Assembly (NCBI GenBank): GCA_938028645.1 | Contig: CALIMD010000323.1 | Location: forward strand, 1 to 9,361 | Direction of reading: 5' to 3' | Origin: an uncultured Alphaproteobacteria bacterium | GTDB lineage: Bacteria > Pseudomonadota > Alphaproteobacteria > Thalassobaculales > Thalassobaculaceae | Length of the DNA: 9,361 nt | Shown here: in pieces, positions 1-7,367 of the stretch | Numbering within the stretch: position 1 is the first letter of the stretch | Layout of the letters: each line of letters begins with the position of its first letter | The notes under the pieces: generated by a model | Told to the model about the DNA's origin: nothing | Database searches by the model: none | Seen by the model: the letters and a program-made list of their open reading frames with translations, nothing else | Program-made: the position numbers and the translations under genes

Positions 1-507
1 TTCACCTGCCAGTGCTTGCGCTCGTGGACCAAATCCTCCTACATGTACTGGGATATGATTTTCAACATCAATATATTTGAACTCTTGATTTTGAAATTGA
101 ATCGGATGCGTAACGCCATTTAAGGTATATTCAACTTCATCGCCTTTCAAAAGGCCTTGTACGACACGAATATACTCTCCAAAGGCTTTAACTCCCATAG
201 GAGCTTGTCCCATGGCTCTCATGGCGGTATTACCGGTGCCTATTCCAAGGAATGTTCTTCCTGGGGCTATTCTATTTATAGTTGCAATAGCGTTTGCTGT
301 GACGGGTGCCAATCTCAAGCCTGCAACAGCGACGCCAGTGCCTATTCTTATTGTCCTTGTTTGATGCGCTGCTAGGGCTAAAACAGCCCATGGATTTGAC
401 CGAATCATTTGTGTGTCAGATACCCAGCAGAAATCATATCCAAGATTTTCTGCTCGAGTAATGAGACCAATTTCATCGATTTTTGACGTGGTGATACCAA
501 ATTTCAT
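1..507 (-). CDS. LLM-class (luciferase-like) flavin-dependent oxidoreductase, N-terminal part
   Basis: Partial gene. The start codon is inside the window and the 3' end runs off the left edge, leaving 169 codons. The protein begins MKFGITTSKIDEIGLITRAE and continues with features of the luciferase-like monooxygenase (LLM) TIM barrel: an early strand 'FCWVSDTQ', the 'TRTIRIGTGVAV' strand near residues 51-62, 'APGRTFLGIGTGNTAM' near 81-96, and 'IPVHVGGFGPRAQALAGE' at the cut end. Family members are typically about 300-350 residues, so roughly half is visible. They use FMN or F420 to oxidise or reduce small organic substrates in the cytoplasm; which cofactor and substrate apply cannot be told here. 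The start is the ATG at 505-507, preceded by GGGAGAC (515-521) at 7 nt; the ATG four bases upstream is in a frame that soon stops. It lies 67 nt downstream of the dehydrogenase gene on the same strand and could be cotranscribed with it. Family assignment is firm; function is open. Confidence 0.88.
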   Translation of the reverse strand, partial: MKFGITTSKIDEIGLITRAENLGYDFCWVSDTQMIRSNPWAVLALAAHQTRTIRIGTGVAVAGLRLAPVTANAIATINRIAPGRTFLGIGTGNTAMRAMGQAPMGVKAFGEYIRVVQGLLKGDEVEYTLNGVTHPIQFQNQEFKYIDVENHIPVHVGGFGPRAQALAGE

Positions 508-574
508 CCATTAAGTCTCCCAGCAGAAAAATACATAAAACATAGTTCAATTATTGTTGTTTTAAGTTTTATAA

Positions 575-1642
575 CTAGGCCTTTTCTTGGTTCTTCTCAA
601 TCCAGTTATCTACTAAAGCTACGGTGCTATCGACCGCAGCCAAGCTTAACCCCTTGTTGGCTGCTATTGATTGAACAAGTCTATCAACACGTTCGATATT
701 TGGCGCTCCAGCTGCTAGAGCGCGGGCAGCAGAAGAGGGACTGATGAGGGACTCCGCAGCGTTAGCATATTTCTCGAAAGGGACCATATCTGTTGGTGCT
801 GCACCCAACGATATACAGAGTTCTGACACCCACTGATACACCTCTTGTGTTTCTTCCAGATTGGAATGCACAGCGTCTTTTATCGTTCTCATTTCAGTTT
901 GTTGAACGCAGCGATAATTGCCTGCTAAAAGCATGCACCATTTTGCCATGGGGACAAAAATTGATTCATGCACTCTTAGTTTAACGGGAAGTTCGGCCAT
1001 ACCATTTCCTGTGTCAAACCGAGCAGCCTCAATATCTGTCTCAAGTTTCTTTAGTATTTCTGTGTGTGCGTCAGACTCAAACCTTGCAGATTTGAAGTTA
1101 GTAGGCAGTCTCACCTGTAACACATTAACTGGTTCATCTGGAGGGCGAAACGCTTGTGGATCTGGGCTGCAGAGTGTCATCAAAGAAGGATCCAATGCAT
1201 CCCAAACGGTAGCATCGGCATAGCTTTTCCTATACTTATCAGTATCAAGTCCTTCAATTCTTTTTAAATATGTAAGTGGAGGCATATTCATGATGGACAT
1301 ACAGGGTATCCTCGACGCCGCAAGACCTTCCAGTAATTCTCTAACCCCACTCGAGCGGTATTGTGGTTCCTGCATCGCTAAGACAGCTAGATCATAATCT
1401 GTAGGATCCACTGTTTCTGGGCCAGACGCGGATAATTTGCCGGGTAGATCGGTCGATTTGATATCAAATAGCCCCTCGGACCCTTTAATAGGCATTCGCA
1501 CTAGGGTTCCATTTTTATTTATCAGGTCAGATTCTGCAGGTAAGCATATAAGGTGTGCGTTATGCCCGGCCAAAACTATTTTTGTTGCTAAAAGGGATCC
1601 GTAGGATGCCCCTAATAGCAGTACATTGTAACCTTTTGACAC
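575..1642 (-). CDS. Ketopantoate reductase (ApbA/PanE)-like NAD(P)-binding dehydrogenase, divergent
   Basis: A 355-residue protein with the two-domain layout of the ApbA/PanE ketopantoate reductase family. The N-terminal Rossmann strand-turn is VLLLGASYGSLLA (residues 7-19), a degenerate form of the usual GxGxxG. An Asn equivalent to the substrate-binding Asn of PanE is probably N119 in 'IMNMPP'. The C-terminal helical domain carries SPSSAARALAAGAPNIERVD (301-320), matching the PanE 'SSMLQDIRA..TEID' segment with its conserved Glu (E317). Where PanE has the catalytic Lys (in LWRKLAVN), this protein reads AKWCMLLAGN with Met237 by eye-alignment, so true ketopantoate reduction in pantothenate synthesis is doubtful. 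It is also longer than the roughly 300-residue PanE. The start is GTG at 1640-1642, chosen because GGGGGAGA (1648-1655) lies just upstream. The substrate is unknown; the neighbouring flavin oxidoreductase suggests a catabolic role, but this is inference. Confidence 0.8.
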   Translation of the reverse strand: MSKGYNVLLLGASYGSLLATKIVLAGHNAHLICLPAESDLINKNGTLVRMPIKGSEGLFDIKSTDLPGKLSASGPETVDPTDYDLAVLAMQEPQYRSSGVRELLEGLAASRIPCMSIMNMPPLTYLKRIEGLDTDKYRKSYADATVWDALDPSLMTLCSPDPQAFRPPDEPVNVLQVRLPTNFKSARFESDAHTEILKKLETDIEAARFDTGNGMAELPVKLRVHESIFVPMAKWCMLLAGNYRCVQQTEMRTIKDAVHSNLEETQEVYQWVSELCISLGAAPTDMVPFEKYANAAESLISPSSAARALAAGAPNIERVDRLVQSIAANKGLSLAAVDSTVALVDNWIEKNQEKA

Positions 1643-1679
1643 TCTATTCTCCCCCTAAAGACCGCTGTTTAGTTTTTTT

Positions 1680-1695
1680 CCTACATTATTGTAGG
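1680..1695 (-). promoter_or_regulatory. Inverted repeat in the upstream region of the dehydrogenase gene
   Basis: CCTACA-TTAT-TGTAGG is a perfect 6-bp inverted repeat about 38 nt upstream of the GTG start. Read on the minus strand it contains a -10-like TACAAT, but no good -35 hexamer is seen at standard spacing. It may be a small operator or a 5'-UTR stem. The rest of the 217-nt gap between this gene and the radical SAM gene is AT-rich without a clear terminator. Confidence 0.25.
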
Positions 1696-1859
1696 TATTT
1701 TATGCGTCGATAATTTAAATGATATTGTTGAAGAAAAGTCTAGAACTACTGACAAAAAAATCAAAATGGGATCTAGATTTCAATAAAAAGATGGGAAACT
1801 ACTCTAAGGGCAGCTTTATATACCATGATCTTGCTTGCAAAAAGCAATGATAAAGAGAT

Positions 1860-3917
1860 CTAATTTTTTTCGTCGTTTAAAGGCCGTCTCCTGCCTTTAC
1901 CTGCATGGGTTGTAACAAAAGTCTGGTATCCCTTTTTCTGACCAAATCGTCTGCCCTCTCCAGATTTACTGCCCGTGCCTCGAGGCTGCCAGGCAGGAAT
2001 TAAATGCCGCTTACCTGAACCAATAAGATCAGATCTTCCCATTTTTTTTAGTGCTTCTCTGAGTACCGGCCAATTCTCTGCGTCGTGATAACGTAGAAAG
2101 GCTTTATGCAATCTCCTTTGCTTTAATCCCTTTGCTGTTAGCACAACCTCACCACCATCTCTTTTGACTGGTTTCAGTGGATTCCGCTCGCTGTAATACA
2201 TCGCAGACGATAGAGCCATTGGAGATGGCAAAAATGTTTGTACTTGGTCAGCGCGAAAACCGTTTTCTTTCAGCCAGATGGCCAGATTCATCATATCGTG
2301 GTCGGAAGTACCGGGATGGGCTGCGATAAAATATGGGATAAGGTATTGTTTCTTTCCCGCAGAACGTGATGCGGTTTCAAACATGGATTTAAATCTATCA
2401 TATGCACCTATACCAGGTTTCATCATCTTGGCTAATGGCGCATCTTCCGTATGCTCGGGGGCTATCTTCAGATATCCCCCTACATGATGGCTTGCCAGCT
2501 CTTTGATATACTCCGGACTTTTTACAGCGAGGTCGTAGCGAAGGCCAGACGCGACTAGTATTTTTTTTACACCGTCAATTTTTCGTGCTTTTTTATAAAG
2601 TTCGATAAGCGGTTTATGATCTGTATTTAGATTTTTACAAATATCCGGAAAAACGCAAGACGGTTTTCGGCAAATTGCTTCTATTTTTTTATCCTTGCAA
2701 GCCATCCTATACATATTTGCGGTAGGACCACCGACATCAGATATTACCCCCGTGAAGCCTGGCACTTTATCCCTTATATCCTCAATTTCCTTTAAAATAG
2801 ATTCTTCAGACCGGCTTTGAATTATGCGTCCCTCATGTTCGGTAATCGAACAAAAAGAGCATCCGCCAAAGCATCCCCTCATTATATTGACAGAAAAACG
2901 GATCATCTCCCAAGCTGGGATCTTGGCCTTTCCATAAACGGGATGAGGAGCTCTGGCGTATGGGAGTGCGAACACTCCATCCATTTCTTTTGTCGTTAGT
3001 GGGATTGGAGGTTCTGTTACCCAGACATTTCGATTTCCATGTTTTTGAATGAGTGGTCTTGCATTACCAGGGTTACTTTCGATATGAAGTAAACGAGACG
3101 CATGGGCATAGGTTTCGGGATCTGCACTCACTTGTTCATAGGATGGTAGTCGTATTACTGTTCGGCTATCGGTCTTTTTAGGGGAAACCAATGAAATTTC
3201 GTGGTTATCGATATCGTGAAGATCGAGTTCTGTCCAACCGTTTAGCATTGTATTCGTTGCAAACGCTATTCCTCTAACATCTCTCATATCTTTTGGCGTT
3301 TCGCCGCGTGCAAACCTATGTGTTACATCCACAATGGCACGCTCGGCATTACCATAAAGCAAGAGATCTGCCTTGCTATCCAACAATACTGAGCGACGAA
3401 CCTTATCTGACCAATAATCATAGTGAGCTATTCGTCGCAAGGAAGCTTCGATTCCTCCAATAACTATTGTAGCATTACTGAATGCCTCTCGGCATTTCTG
3501 TGCATAAACCGTTACTGCGCGATCTGGTCTTTTCCCACCTTCATCATTTGGTGTATAGCTATCATTATGCCGTAACCTTCTATCGGCCGTATAGCGGTTG
3601 ACCATGGAGTCCATATTGCCGCTTGTAATTCCAAAATAAAGATTGGGTCGTCCGAGTTCTTTAAATCCGTCGGTAGTGTGCCAGTCAGGTTGCGATATTA
3701 TGCCAACGCGAAACCCCTGGGACTCAAGCACACGGCCGATCACAGCCATTCCAAAACTCGGATGGTCTACATAAGCATCTCCCGTAACTAAAATCACATC
3801 ACATGAGTCCCATCCCAACAGATCCATTTCATTTCTGTTCATTGGCAGAAATGGGGCTGGGTCAAATTTACTCGCCCAGTACGGACGATAAGAAAAAATA
3901 TCTTTTGCAGTTTGCAT
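1860..3917 (-). CDS. ygiQ: YgiQ-family radical SAM protein (UPF0313)
   Basis: A 685-residue member of the YgiQ radical SAM family. The N-terminus contains the family-typical 'YRPYWASKFDPAPFLPMNR' (10-28) and 'VILVTGDAYVDHPSFG' (41-56). This region (about 40-200) looks like the vitamin-B12-binding-like fold that precedes the SAM barrel in the family, with 'IVIGGIEASLRRIAHYDYW' at 151-169. The radical SAM 4Fe-4S motif is C349-x3-C353-x2-C356 (MRGCFGGCSFC). A second cysteine group (C407, C416, C421, C427) with 'GGPTANMYRMAC' and 'CRKPSCVFPDIC' is diagnostic of YgiQ and could hold another metal site. The C-terminal tail from about 645 is basic and low-complexity, and the protein is somewhat shorter than E. 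coli YgiQ at that end. The ATG at 3915-3917 has GGAAG (3924-3928) at a proper distance. The reaction is not known for the family; a radical-based modification is inferred from the cluster motif. All key cysteines are present, so it should be active. It shows no obvious functional link to its neighbours. Confidence 0.95.
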   Translation of the reverse strand: MQTAKDIFSYRPYWASKFDPAPFLPMNRNEMDLLGWDSCDVILVTGDAYVDHPSFGMAVIGRVLESQGFRVGIISQPDWHTTDGFKELGRPNLYFGITSGNMDSMVNRYTADRRLRHNDSYTPNDEGGKRPDRAVTVYAQKCREAFSNATIVIGGIEASLRRIAHYDYWSDKVRRSVLLDSKADLLLYGNAERAIVDVTHRFARGETPKDMRDVRGIAFATNTMLNGWTELDLHDIDNHEISLVSPKKTDSRTVIRLPSYEQVSADPETYAHASRLLHIESNPGNARPLIQKHGNRNVWVTEPPIPLTTKEMDGVFALPYARAPHPVYGKAKIPAWEMIRFSVNIMRGCFGGCSFCSITEHEGRIIQSRSEESILKEIEDIRDKVPGFTGVISDVGGPTANMYRMACKDKKIEAICRKPSCVFPDICKNLNTDHKPLIELYKKARKIDGVKKILVASGLRYDLAVKSPEYIKELASHHVGGYLKIAPEHTEDAPLAKMMKPGIGAYDRFKSMFETASRSAGKKQYLIPYFIAAHPGTSDHDMMNLAIWLKENGFRADQVQTFLPSPMALSSAMYYSERNPLKPVKRDGGEVVLTAKGLKQRRLHKAFLRYHDAENWPVLREALKKMGRSDLIGSGKRHLIPAWQPRGTGSKSGEGRRFGQKKGYQTFVTTHAGKGRRRPLNDEKN

Positions 3918-3966
3918 AAAATACTTCCAGATGATTCTAATGGATAGGTTTTATCAGGTTTCTAGG

Positions 3967-3992
3967 AAAAGTCACTCTATCTAATCAGAGTG
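3967..3992 (-). terminator. Weak terminator-like stem at the end of the transporter gene
   Basis: On the minus strand CACTCT and AGAGTG form a 6-bp stem (3973-3978 with 3987-3992) with an 8-nt loop that includes the transporter stop codon, followed by TTTT at 3967-3970. The stem is short and the T-run minimal, so termination would be partial at best. It may weakly separate the RidA-transporter operon from the radical SAM gene that starts 67 nt on. Confidence 0.25.
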
Positions 3993-4872
3993 CTTGTTTG
4001 TTTGTGGGCCCATGCATTATTAGCGCAACACCAATCACAGTTACACCTACACCGGCGATAGCTAAGGCGCTGAGCATTTCATCAAACATAAAGTACGCCA
4101 TGACCGATGCTGTTGGCGGTGTTAGGTATAGAAGACTGGATACTTTAGCTACTTGATTTTGTTGCAGCATAAAAAGCAATAACGTGTGGGCGCCAAGCGA
4201 TACAATTAAAATCATCCAAATAAGAGCGCCAATAAATGAAATGTTCCACTTGACAATCATTGATTCAAAGTAAAACGCGGCGATGCCTGTCACAACACCA
4301 CCAACAAATACCTGAATAAAATTGCCAGTGAGCAAACTCATAGCGCTACAAAATTTCCGTTGGTAAATTGTCCCGATGGTAATGCAAAACAGGCCAAATA
4401 CTAATATTAGGACTGGTATTAACTTAGTTTCGTTAAACCCTAATTTATCATAAAGCACGAAAAATAGTCCCAGAAAACCAAGAAAAACCCCCGCCCATTG
4501 CGCCGATGAGATATTGCTATGGAGAAGAAAACTTACAATAAATAACGTTAAGATTGGTTGGAGTCCGTAAATTAATGCTGCTAAACTGATAGGGACACCA
4601 TAGTCTAACGCAATGAAAGTGCAATTTAGATAAAAAGCATGCATGAGTAGCCCTACGAAAGCTATATGCGTGAATTGCATCCAGGTTCCCGGCCAATTTG
4701 CCCTAAAAAGCAGGCTTAGAAAGAGAAATATTGCTGCAACAAAAACGAAACGAAGAAAAATAAATGTCAAAGGCTCTGCAAATGGTAATCCAAATTTAGC
4801 GCCTATAAATGCAGAACTCCAAAGCAACACAAATAGAGCAGGTGCTGCTTTGGTGAAGCTGTTAACTAACAT
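3985..4872 (-). CDS. DMT superfamily transporter, EamA domains
   Basis: A 295-residue integral membrane protein of the drug/metabolite transporter family with two EamA repeats. About ten hydrophobic helices can be placed by eye: 10-30, 36-56, 68-88, 94-114, 126-142, 151-170, 182-202, 212-232, 243-262 and 268-287. 'LFVLLWSSAFIGAKFGLP' at the start of repeat one and 'LYLTPPTASVMAYFMFDE' near 248-265 in repeat two are typical EamA segments. Length is normal for the family, whose members mostly export amino acids, nucleobases or other small metabolites across the inner membrane; the substrate cannot be predicted. The ATG at 4870-4872 has no recognisable Shine-Dalgarno and lies only 10 nt after the stop of the RidA-family gene, so translation is probably coupled and the two form an operon. 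That pairing suggests export of, or protection against, an amino-acid-derived compound, which is inference. Confidence 0.92.
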   Translation of the reverse strand: MLVNSFTKAAPALFVLLWSSAFIGAKFGLPFAEPLTFIFLRFVFVAAIFLFLSLLFRANWPGTWMQFTHIAFVGLLMHAFYLNCTFIALDYGVPISLAALIYGLQPILTLFIVSFLLHSNISSAQWAGVFLGFLGLFFVLYDKLGFNETKLIPVLILVFGLFCITIGTIYQRKFCSAMSLLTGNFIQVFVGGVVTGIAAFYFESMIVKWNISFIGALIWMILIVSLGAHTLLLFMLQQNQVAKVSSLLYLTPPTASVMAYFMFDEMLSALAIAGVGVTVIGVALIMHGPTNKQAL

Positions 4873-4882
4873 ATAAAGTAGA

Positions 4883-5242
4883 TTATTTATACGCGGTGAC
4901 CATTATCTCAACAAGAAGTTCAGGGACCGCTAAATCTGCTCTCACGCAGGCGCGGACTGGTGGGTTTTCAGGATCAACCCAGGCATTCCAAACTGCATTC
5001 ATCGCAGCAAAATTGTCCATATTCGTAATCCAAAGGTTCGCTTGAAGAAGCTTGGATTTATCAGTGCCGGCTTCAGCCAGGTATCCGTCGATTTTATCTA
5101 GTATCTGTTGTGTTTGACCTGCAACATCCGCGGATCTATCCGTGGCGGTGAGACCGGCAACATAAACCATATCACCTTTAACAACACAGCGACTCATTTT
5201 AGGTCCGCTGCCTGTAGTTTTTTCAATACGTGTAACTGACAT
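4883..5242 (-). CDS. RidA/YjgF/YER057c/UK114-family protein
   Basis: A 119-residue soluble protein of the RidA family, which hydrolyses reactive enamine/imine intermediates of PLP enzymes to keto acids or has related deaminase activities; members form trimers. Recognisable segments are 'MVYVAGLTA' (25-33), 'AGQTQQILDKIDGYLAEAGT' (41-60), 'LWITNMDNFAAMNAVWNAWV' (70-89), 'PPVRACVRADLAVPELLVEI' (94-113). R97, which corresponds to the substrate-carboxylate-binding Arg105 of E. coli RidA, and E112, corresponding to Glu120, are both present, so imine hydrolysis is plausible. The reading frame extends to a GTG at 5260, but AGGAGA (5249-5254) sits at correct spacing before the ATG at 5240-5242, so that start is chosen. 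It is the first gene of a likely two-gene operon with the transporter. A second RidA paralogue of a different subgroup starts about 4 kb to the right. Confidence 0.92.
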   Translation of the reverse strand: MSVTRIEKTTGSGPKMSRCVVKGDMVYVAGLTATDRSADVAGQTQQILDKIDGYLAEAGTDKSKLLQANLWITNMDNFAAMNAVWNAWVDPENPPVRACVRADLAVPELLVEIMVTAYK

Positions 5243-5644
5243 ATGATATCTCCTAGTCACTGTTTTGAGCTATTAAACAATTTAAAAAATTTGTGGAACA
5301 ATATTATCTATTATAAATTTTCCAATTAATCTAATGATTTTAAAATTGTTAAGTTTGTTAGAAGTAAATTTCTTAAAAACCGCTACGATTTAGTTTTGCA
5401 AATTAGTACGGGAATGGGTTTGACCTCCATACCAGTTTTTATTGTGAACGTTTATTAAGAAAATAGATTGGAAGGATAATAGGGAATTATAATGTCTAGG
5501 TAGTTAATTCCTAAACTGTATAGAAAATAAGTATTATAAACCTTGCTGATGTCATCTGACCTAGTAATAATGTTGATGACTGGTGCTAGTAATTTCAGCC
5601 TTGTTTTTATTAGCTCAAGAAATATCGAGTATTAGAGAGACAAT
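5243..5644. promoter_or_regulatory. Divergent intergenic control region
   Basis: A 402-nt AT-rich gap between the RidA operon (minus) and the GMC oxidoreductase gene (plus), with no credible protein or RNA gene. On the minus strand a perfect TATAAT lies at 5310-5315, and on the plus strand TATAAT at 5488-5493. Neither has a convincing -35 at 16-18 nt, so both are only candidates. The gap is long for this compact window and carries the direct repeat listed separately, which suggests that one or both flanking operons are regulated. Confidence 0.5.
5545..5593 (+). repeat. Imperfect direct repeat upstream of the GMC oxidoreductase gene
   Basis: Two related units occur: 5545-5568, beginning GCTGATG and ending CTAGTAAT, and 5572-5593, beginning GTTGATG and ending CTAGTAAT. 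The shared blocks are TGATG and an exact 8-nt CTAGTAAT, spaced 25-27 bp apart, about 2.5 helical turns. GTCATC (5551-5556) and GATGAC (5575-5580) also form an inverted pair across the units. The location 50-100 nt before the start codon suits a regulator binding site. No specific regulator family is recognised. Confidence 0.4.
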
Positions 5645-7273
5645 ATGAGCGAGCTTATTTCCAAAAAATATGGTGACTTTGATTATATAATCGTTGGGGC
5701 CGGGACGTCCGGATGTTTACTGGCTAATCGCCTCTCTGCAGACTCTAAAAACAGAGTTCTTTTACTCGAAGCCGGAGGTAAGGATGACTATTTCTGGATT
5801 AGGGTCCCAGTCGGCTACCTCTTTACAATGAATAACCCTCGAACTGATTGGTGTTTTTCAACCGAGGCATCAACTGGCTTAAATGGCAGGTCGTTGAACT
5901 ATCCACGTGGGAAAGTTTTGGGAGGGTGCTCCTCCATCAATGGTATGATTTACATGAGGGGTCAAGCTCGAGATTACGATCATTGGAGGCAATTGGGAAA
6001 CTATGGTTGGGGTTGGGATGAAGCGCTTAAATATTTTAAACGGTCAGAGGGGCATGTTTTAGGTGAAAACGAAATGCATGGCGGCAATGGTGAATGGCGT
6101 GTCGAAGGCCAACGGCTTTCATGGGAAATATTAGATGCTTTCCGAGATGCGGCCGCCGAAACAGGTATTCCGAATACTAACGATTTTAATACGGGTAATA
6201 ATGAAGGATGTGGTTATTTTGAAGTTAATCAAAAACAGGGGGTGAGGTGGAGCGCTGCTGACGCTTTTCTTCATCCGATAAAATCGCGAGCTAATTTGAC
6301 TATTTTGACGAAATCGCATGTCAACAAACTTCAATTTGAAGGTAATAAAGTTGTCGGAGTTAAATTTTGGCGAGGAAACGATTTATTTGAAGCTTCCGTC
6401 TCTGGAGAAATTATCTTGGCGTCCGGCGCCATCGGTTCTCCGCAAATAATGCAGGCATCTGGTATTAGTTCTGGGGCGCTTTCCCAAAAAATAGGTATCC
6501 AAAATATTATAGAACTTCCCGGAGTAGGAGAAAATTTGCAGGACCATTTGCAAATGCGGTTGGTGTTTAAAGTTAAAAATACAAAGACTTTAAATCTGCG
6601 GGCGAATAGTCTTTTTGGAAAAATTGGAATGGGTCTAGAATACTTTTTATTTAAGAGAGGGCCTATGACAATGGCGCCTAGTCAGTTGGGAGGTTTTGCC
6701 AAGTCTGACAAAAATAAAGAAACTCCAAACCTTCAATATCATATTCAACCGTTATCCACTGAGAAACTTGGTGATCCATTACATCCTTTTGAAGCGTTCA
6801 CAGCATCTGTGTGTAATTTGCGTCCGGAGAGTAGAGGGCATGTTCGTATAAAAACGGAAGATTCCCGCGAACCACCTAAAATTCAACCCGATTACTTATC
6901 TGATCCAGCGGATAGAAAAGTTGCGGCAGATGCCATAAAACTAACAAGAAAAATTGTCTCATCTTCTGCAATGAAAAAATTTGAACCAGAAGAATTCAAA
7001 CCTGGTATTGAGTTTGCGTCTGATGATGATTTAGCGCGAGAAGCAGGCAATATAGGAACAACAATCTTTCATCCTGTTGGAACATGTAAGATGGGGCCAT
7101 CAAGTGATAATATGGCGGTCGTTGATGAACGTTTAAAAGTCCATGGGATCCGAGGGTTAAGGGTCGTAGATGCTTCTGTCATGCCCACAATAACATCTGG
7201 TAACACGAATTCTCCCACCTTAATGATCGCTGAGAAAGCATCAGAGATGATATTGGAAGACGCGCCAAGTTAA
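5645..7273 (+). CDS. GMC-family FAD-dependent alcohol oxidoreductase (choline-dehydrogenase-like)
   Basis: A full-length 542-residue glucose-methanol-choline oxidoreductase. The FAD ADP-binding motif is IIVGAGTSGCLLANRL (15-30), with LLLEAGG (39-45) binding the ribose. GMC signature 1 spans about 87-106 (starts PRGKVLGGCSS), and signature 2 is GAIGSPQIMQASGI (261-274). The C-terminal active site has FHPVGTCKMG with the probable catalytic base H476 and SGNTNSPT with its partner Asn (520-522), so it should be active. It oxidises a primary or secondary alcohol or a hemiacetal, passing electrons to oxygen or a membrane acceptor. There is no signal peptide, so it is probably cytoplasmic or at the inner face of the membrane. 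Similar genes are often named choline or alcohol dehydrogenase, but nothing here fixes choline and no betaine aldehyde dehydrogenase is adjacent. The ATG has a modest purine-rich AGAGAGA (5634-5640) upstream. It is followed after 94 nt by an SMP-30 lactonase on the same strand, suggesting an oxidation-hydrolysis pair. Confidence 0.94.
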   Translation: MSELISKKYGDFDYIIVGAGTSGCLLANRLSADSKNRVLLLEAGGKDDYFWIRVPVGYLFTMNNPRTDWCFSTEASTGLNGRSLNYPRGKVLGGCSSINGMIYMRGQARDYDHWRQLGNYGWGWDEALKYFKRSEGHVLGENEMHGGNGEWRVEGQRLSWEILDAFRDAAAETGIPNTNDFNTGNNEGCGYFEVNQKQGVRWSAADAFLHPIKSRANLTILTKSHVNKLQFEGNKVVGVKFWRGNDLFEASVSGEIILASGAIGSPQIMQASGISSGALSQKIGIQNIIELPGVGENLQDHLQMRLVFKVKNTKTLNLRANSLFGKIGMGLEYFLFKRGPMTMAPSQLGGFAKSDKNKETPNLQYHIQPLSTEKLGDPLHPFEAFTASVCNLRPESRGHVRIKTEDSREPPKIQPDYLSDPADRKVAADAIKLTRKIVSSSAMKKFEPEEFKPGIEFASDDDLAREAGNIGTTIFHPVGTCKMGPSSDNMAVVDERLKVHGIRGLRVVDASVMPTITSGNTNSPTLMIAEKASEMILEDAPS

Positions 7274-7367
7274 GGATTAGGCAAAATATACATCAAAAGA
7301 CGCGAACTAAAAATAATTATAGAAAGTTTAACCTTTTAGGAATTAGCTGTAAAAATCGGAGCAAAAG

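Noticed and set aside
157..375. Plus-strand reading frame opposite the LLM oxidoreductase
   Set aside because: It lies entirely within the well-supported minus-strand gene; its Cys/Ser-rich composition is typical of an antisense shadow.
918..1223. A 101-codon plus-strand frame inside the dehydrogenase gene
   Set aside because: Antisense to a clear family member; no domain signal or ribosome-binding site.
1830..1850. TTGCTT/AAGCAA stem downstream of the radical SAM gene as its terminator
   Set aside because: No T-run follows on either strand, so it does not meet the criteria for an intrinsic terminator.
5420..5448. TTGACC as a -35 for the GMC oxidoreductase gene
   Set aside because: No acceptable -10 hexamer occurs at 16-18 nt; the match is likely chance in AT-rich DNA.
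6131..6334. Minus-strand frame within the GMC oxidoreductase gene
   Set aside because: Overlaps a fully conserved GMC coding region and looks like random translation.
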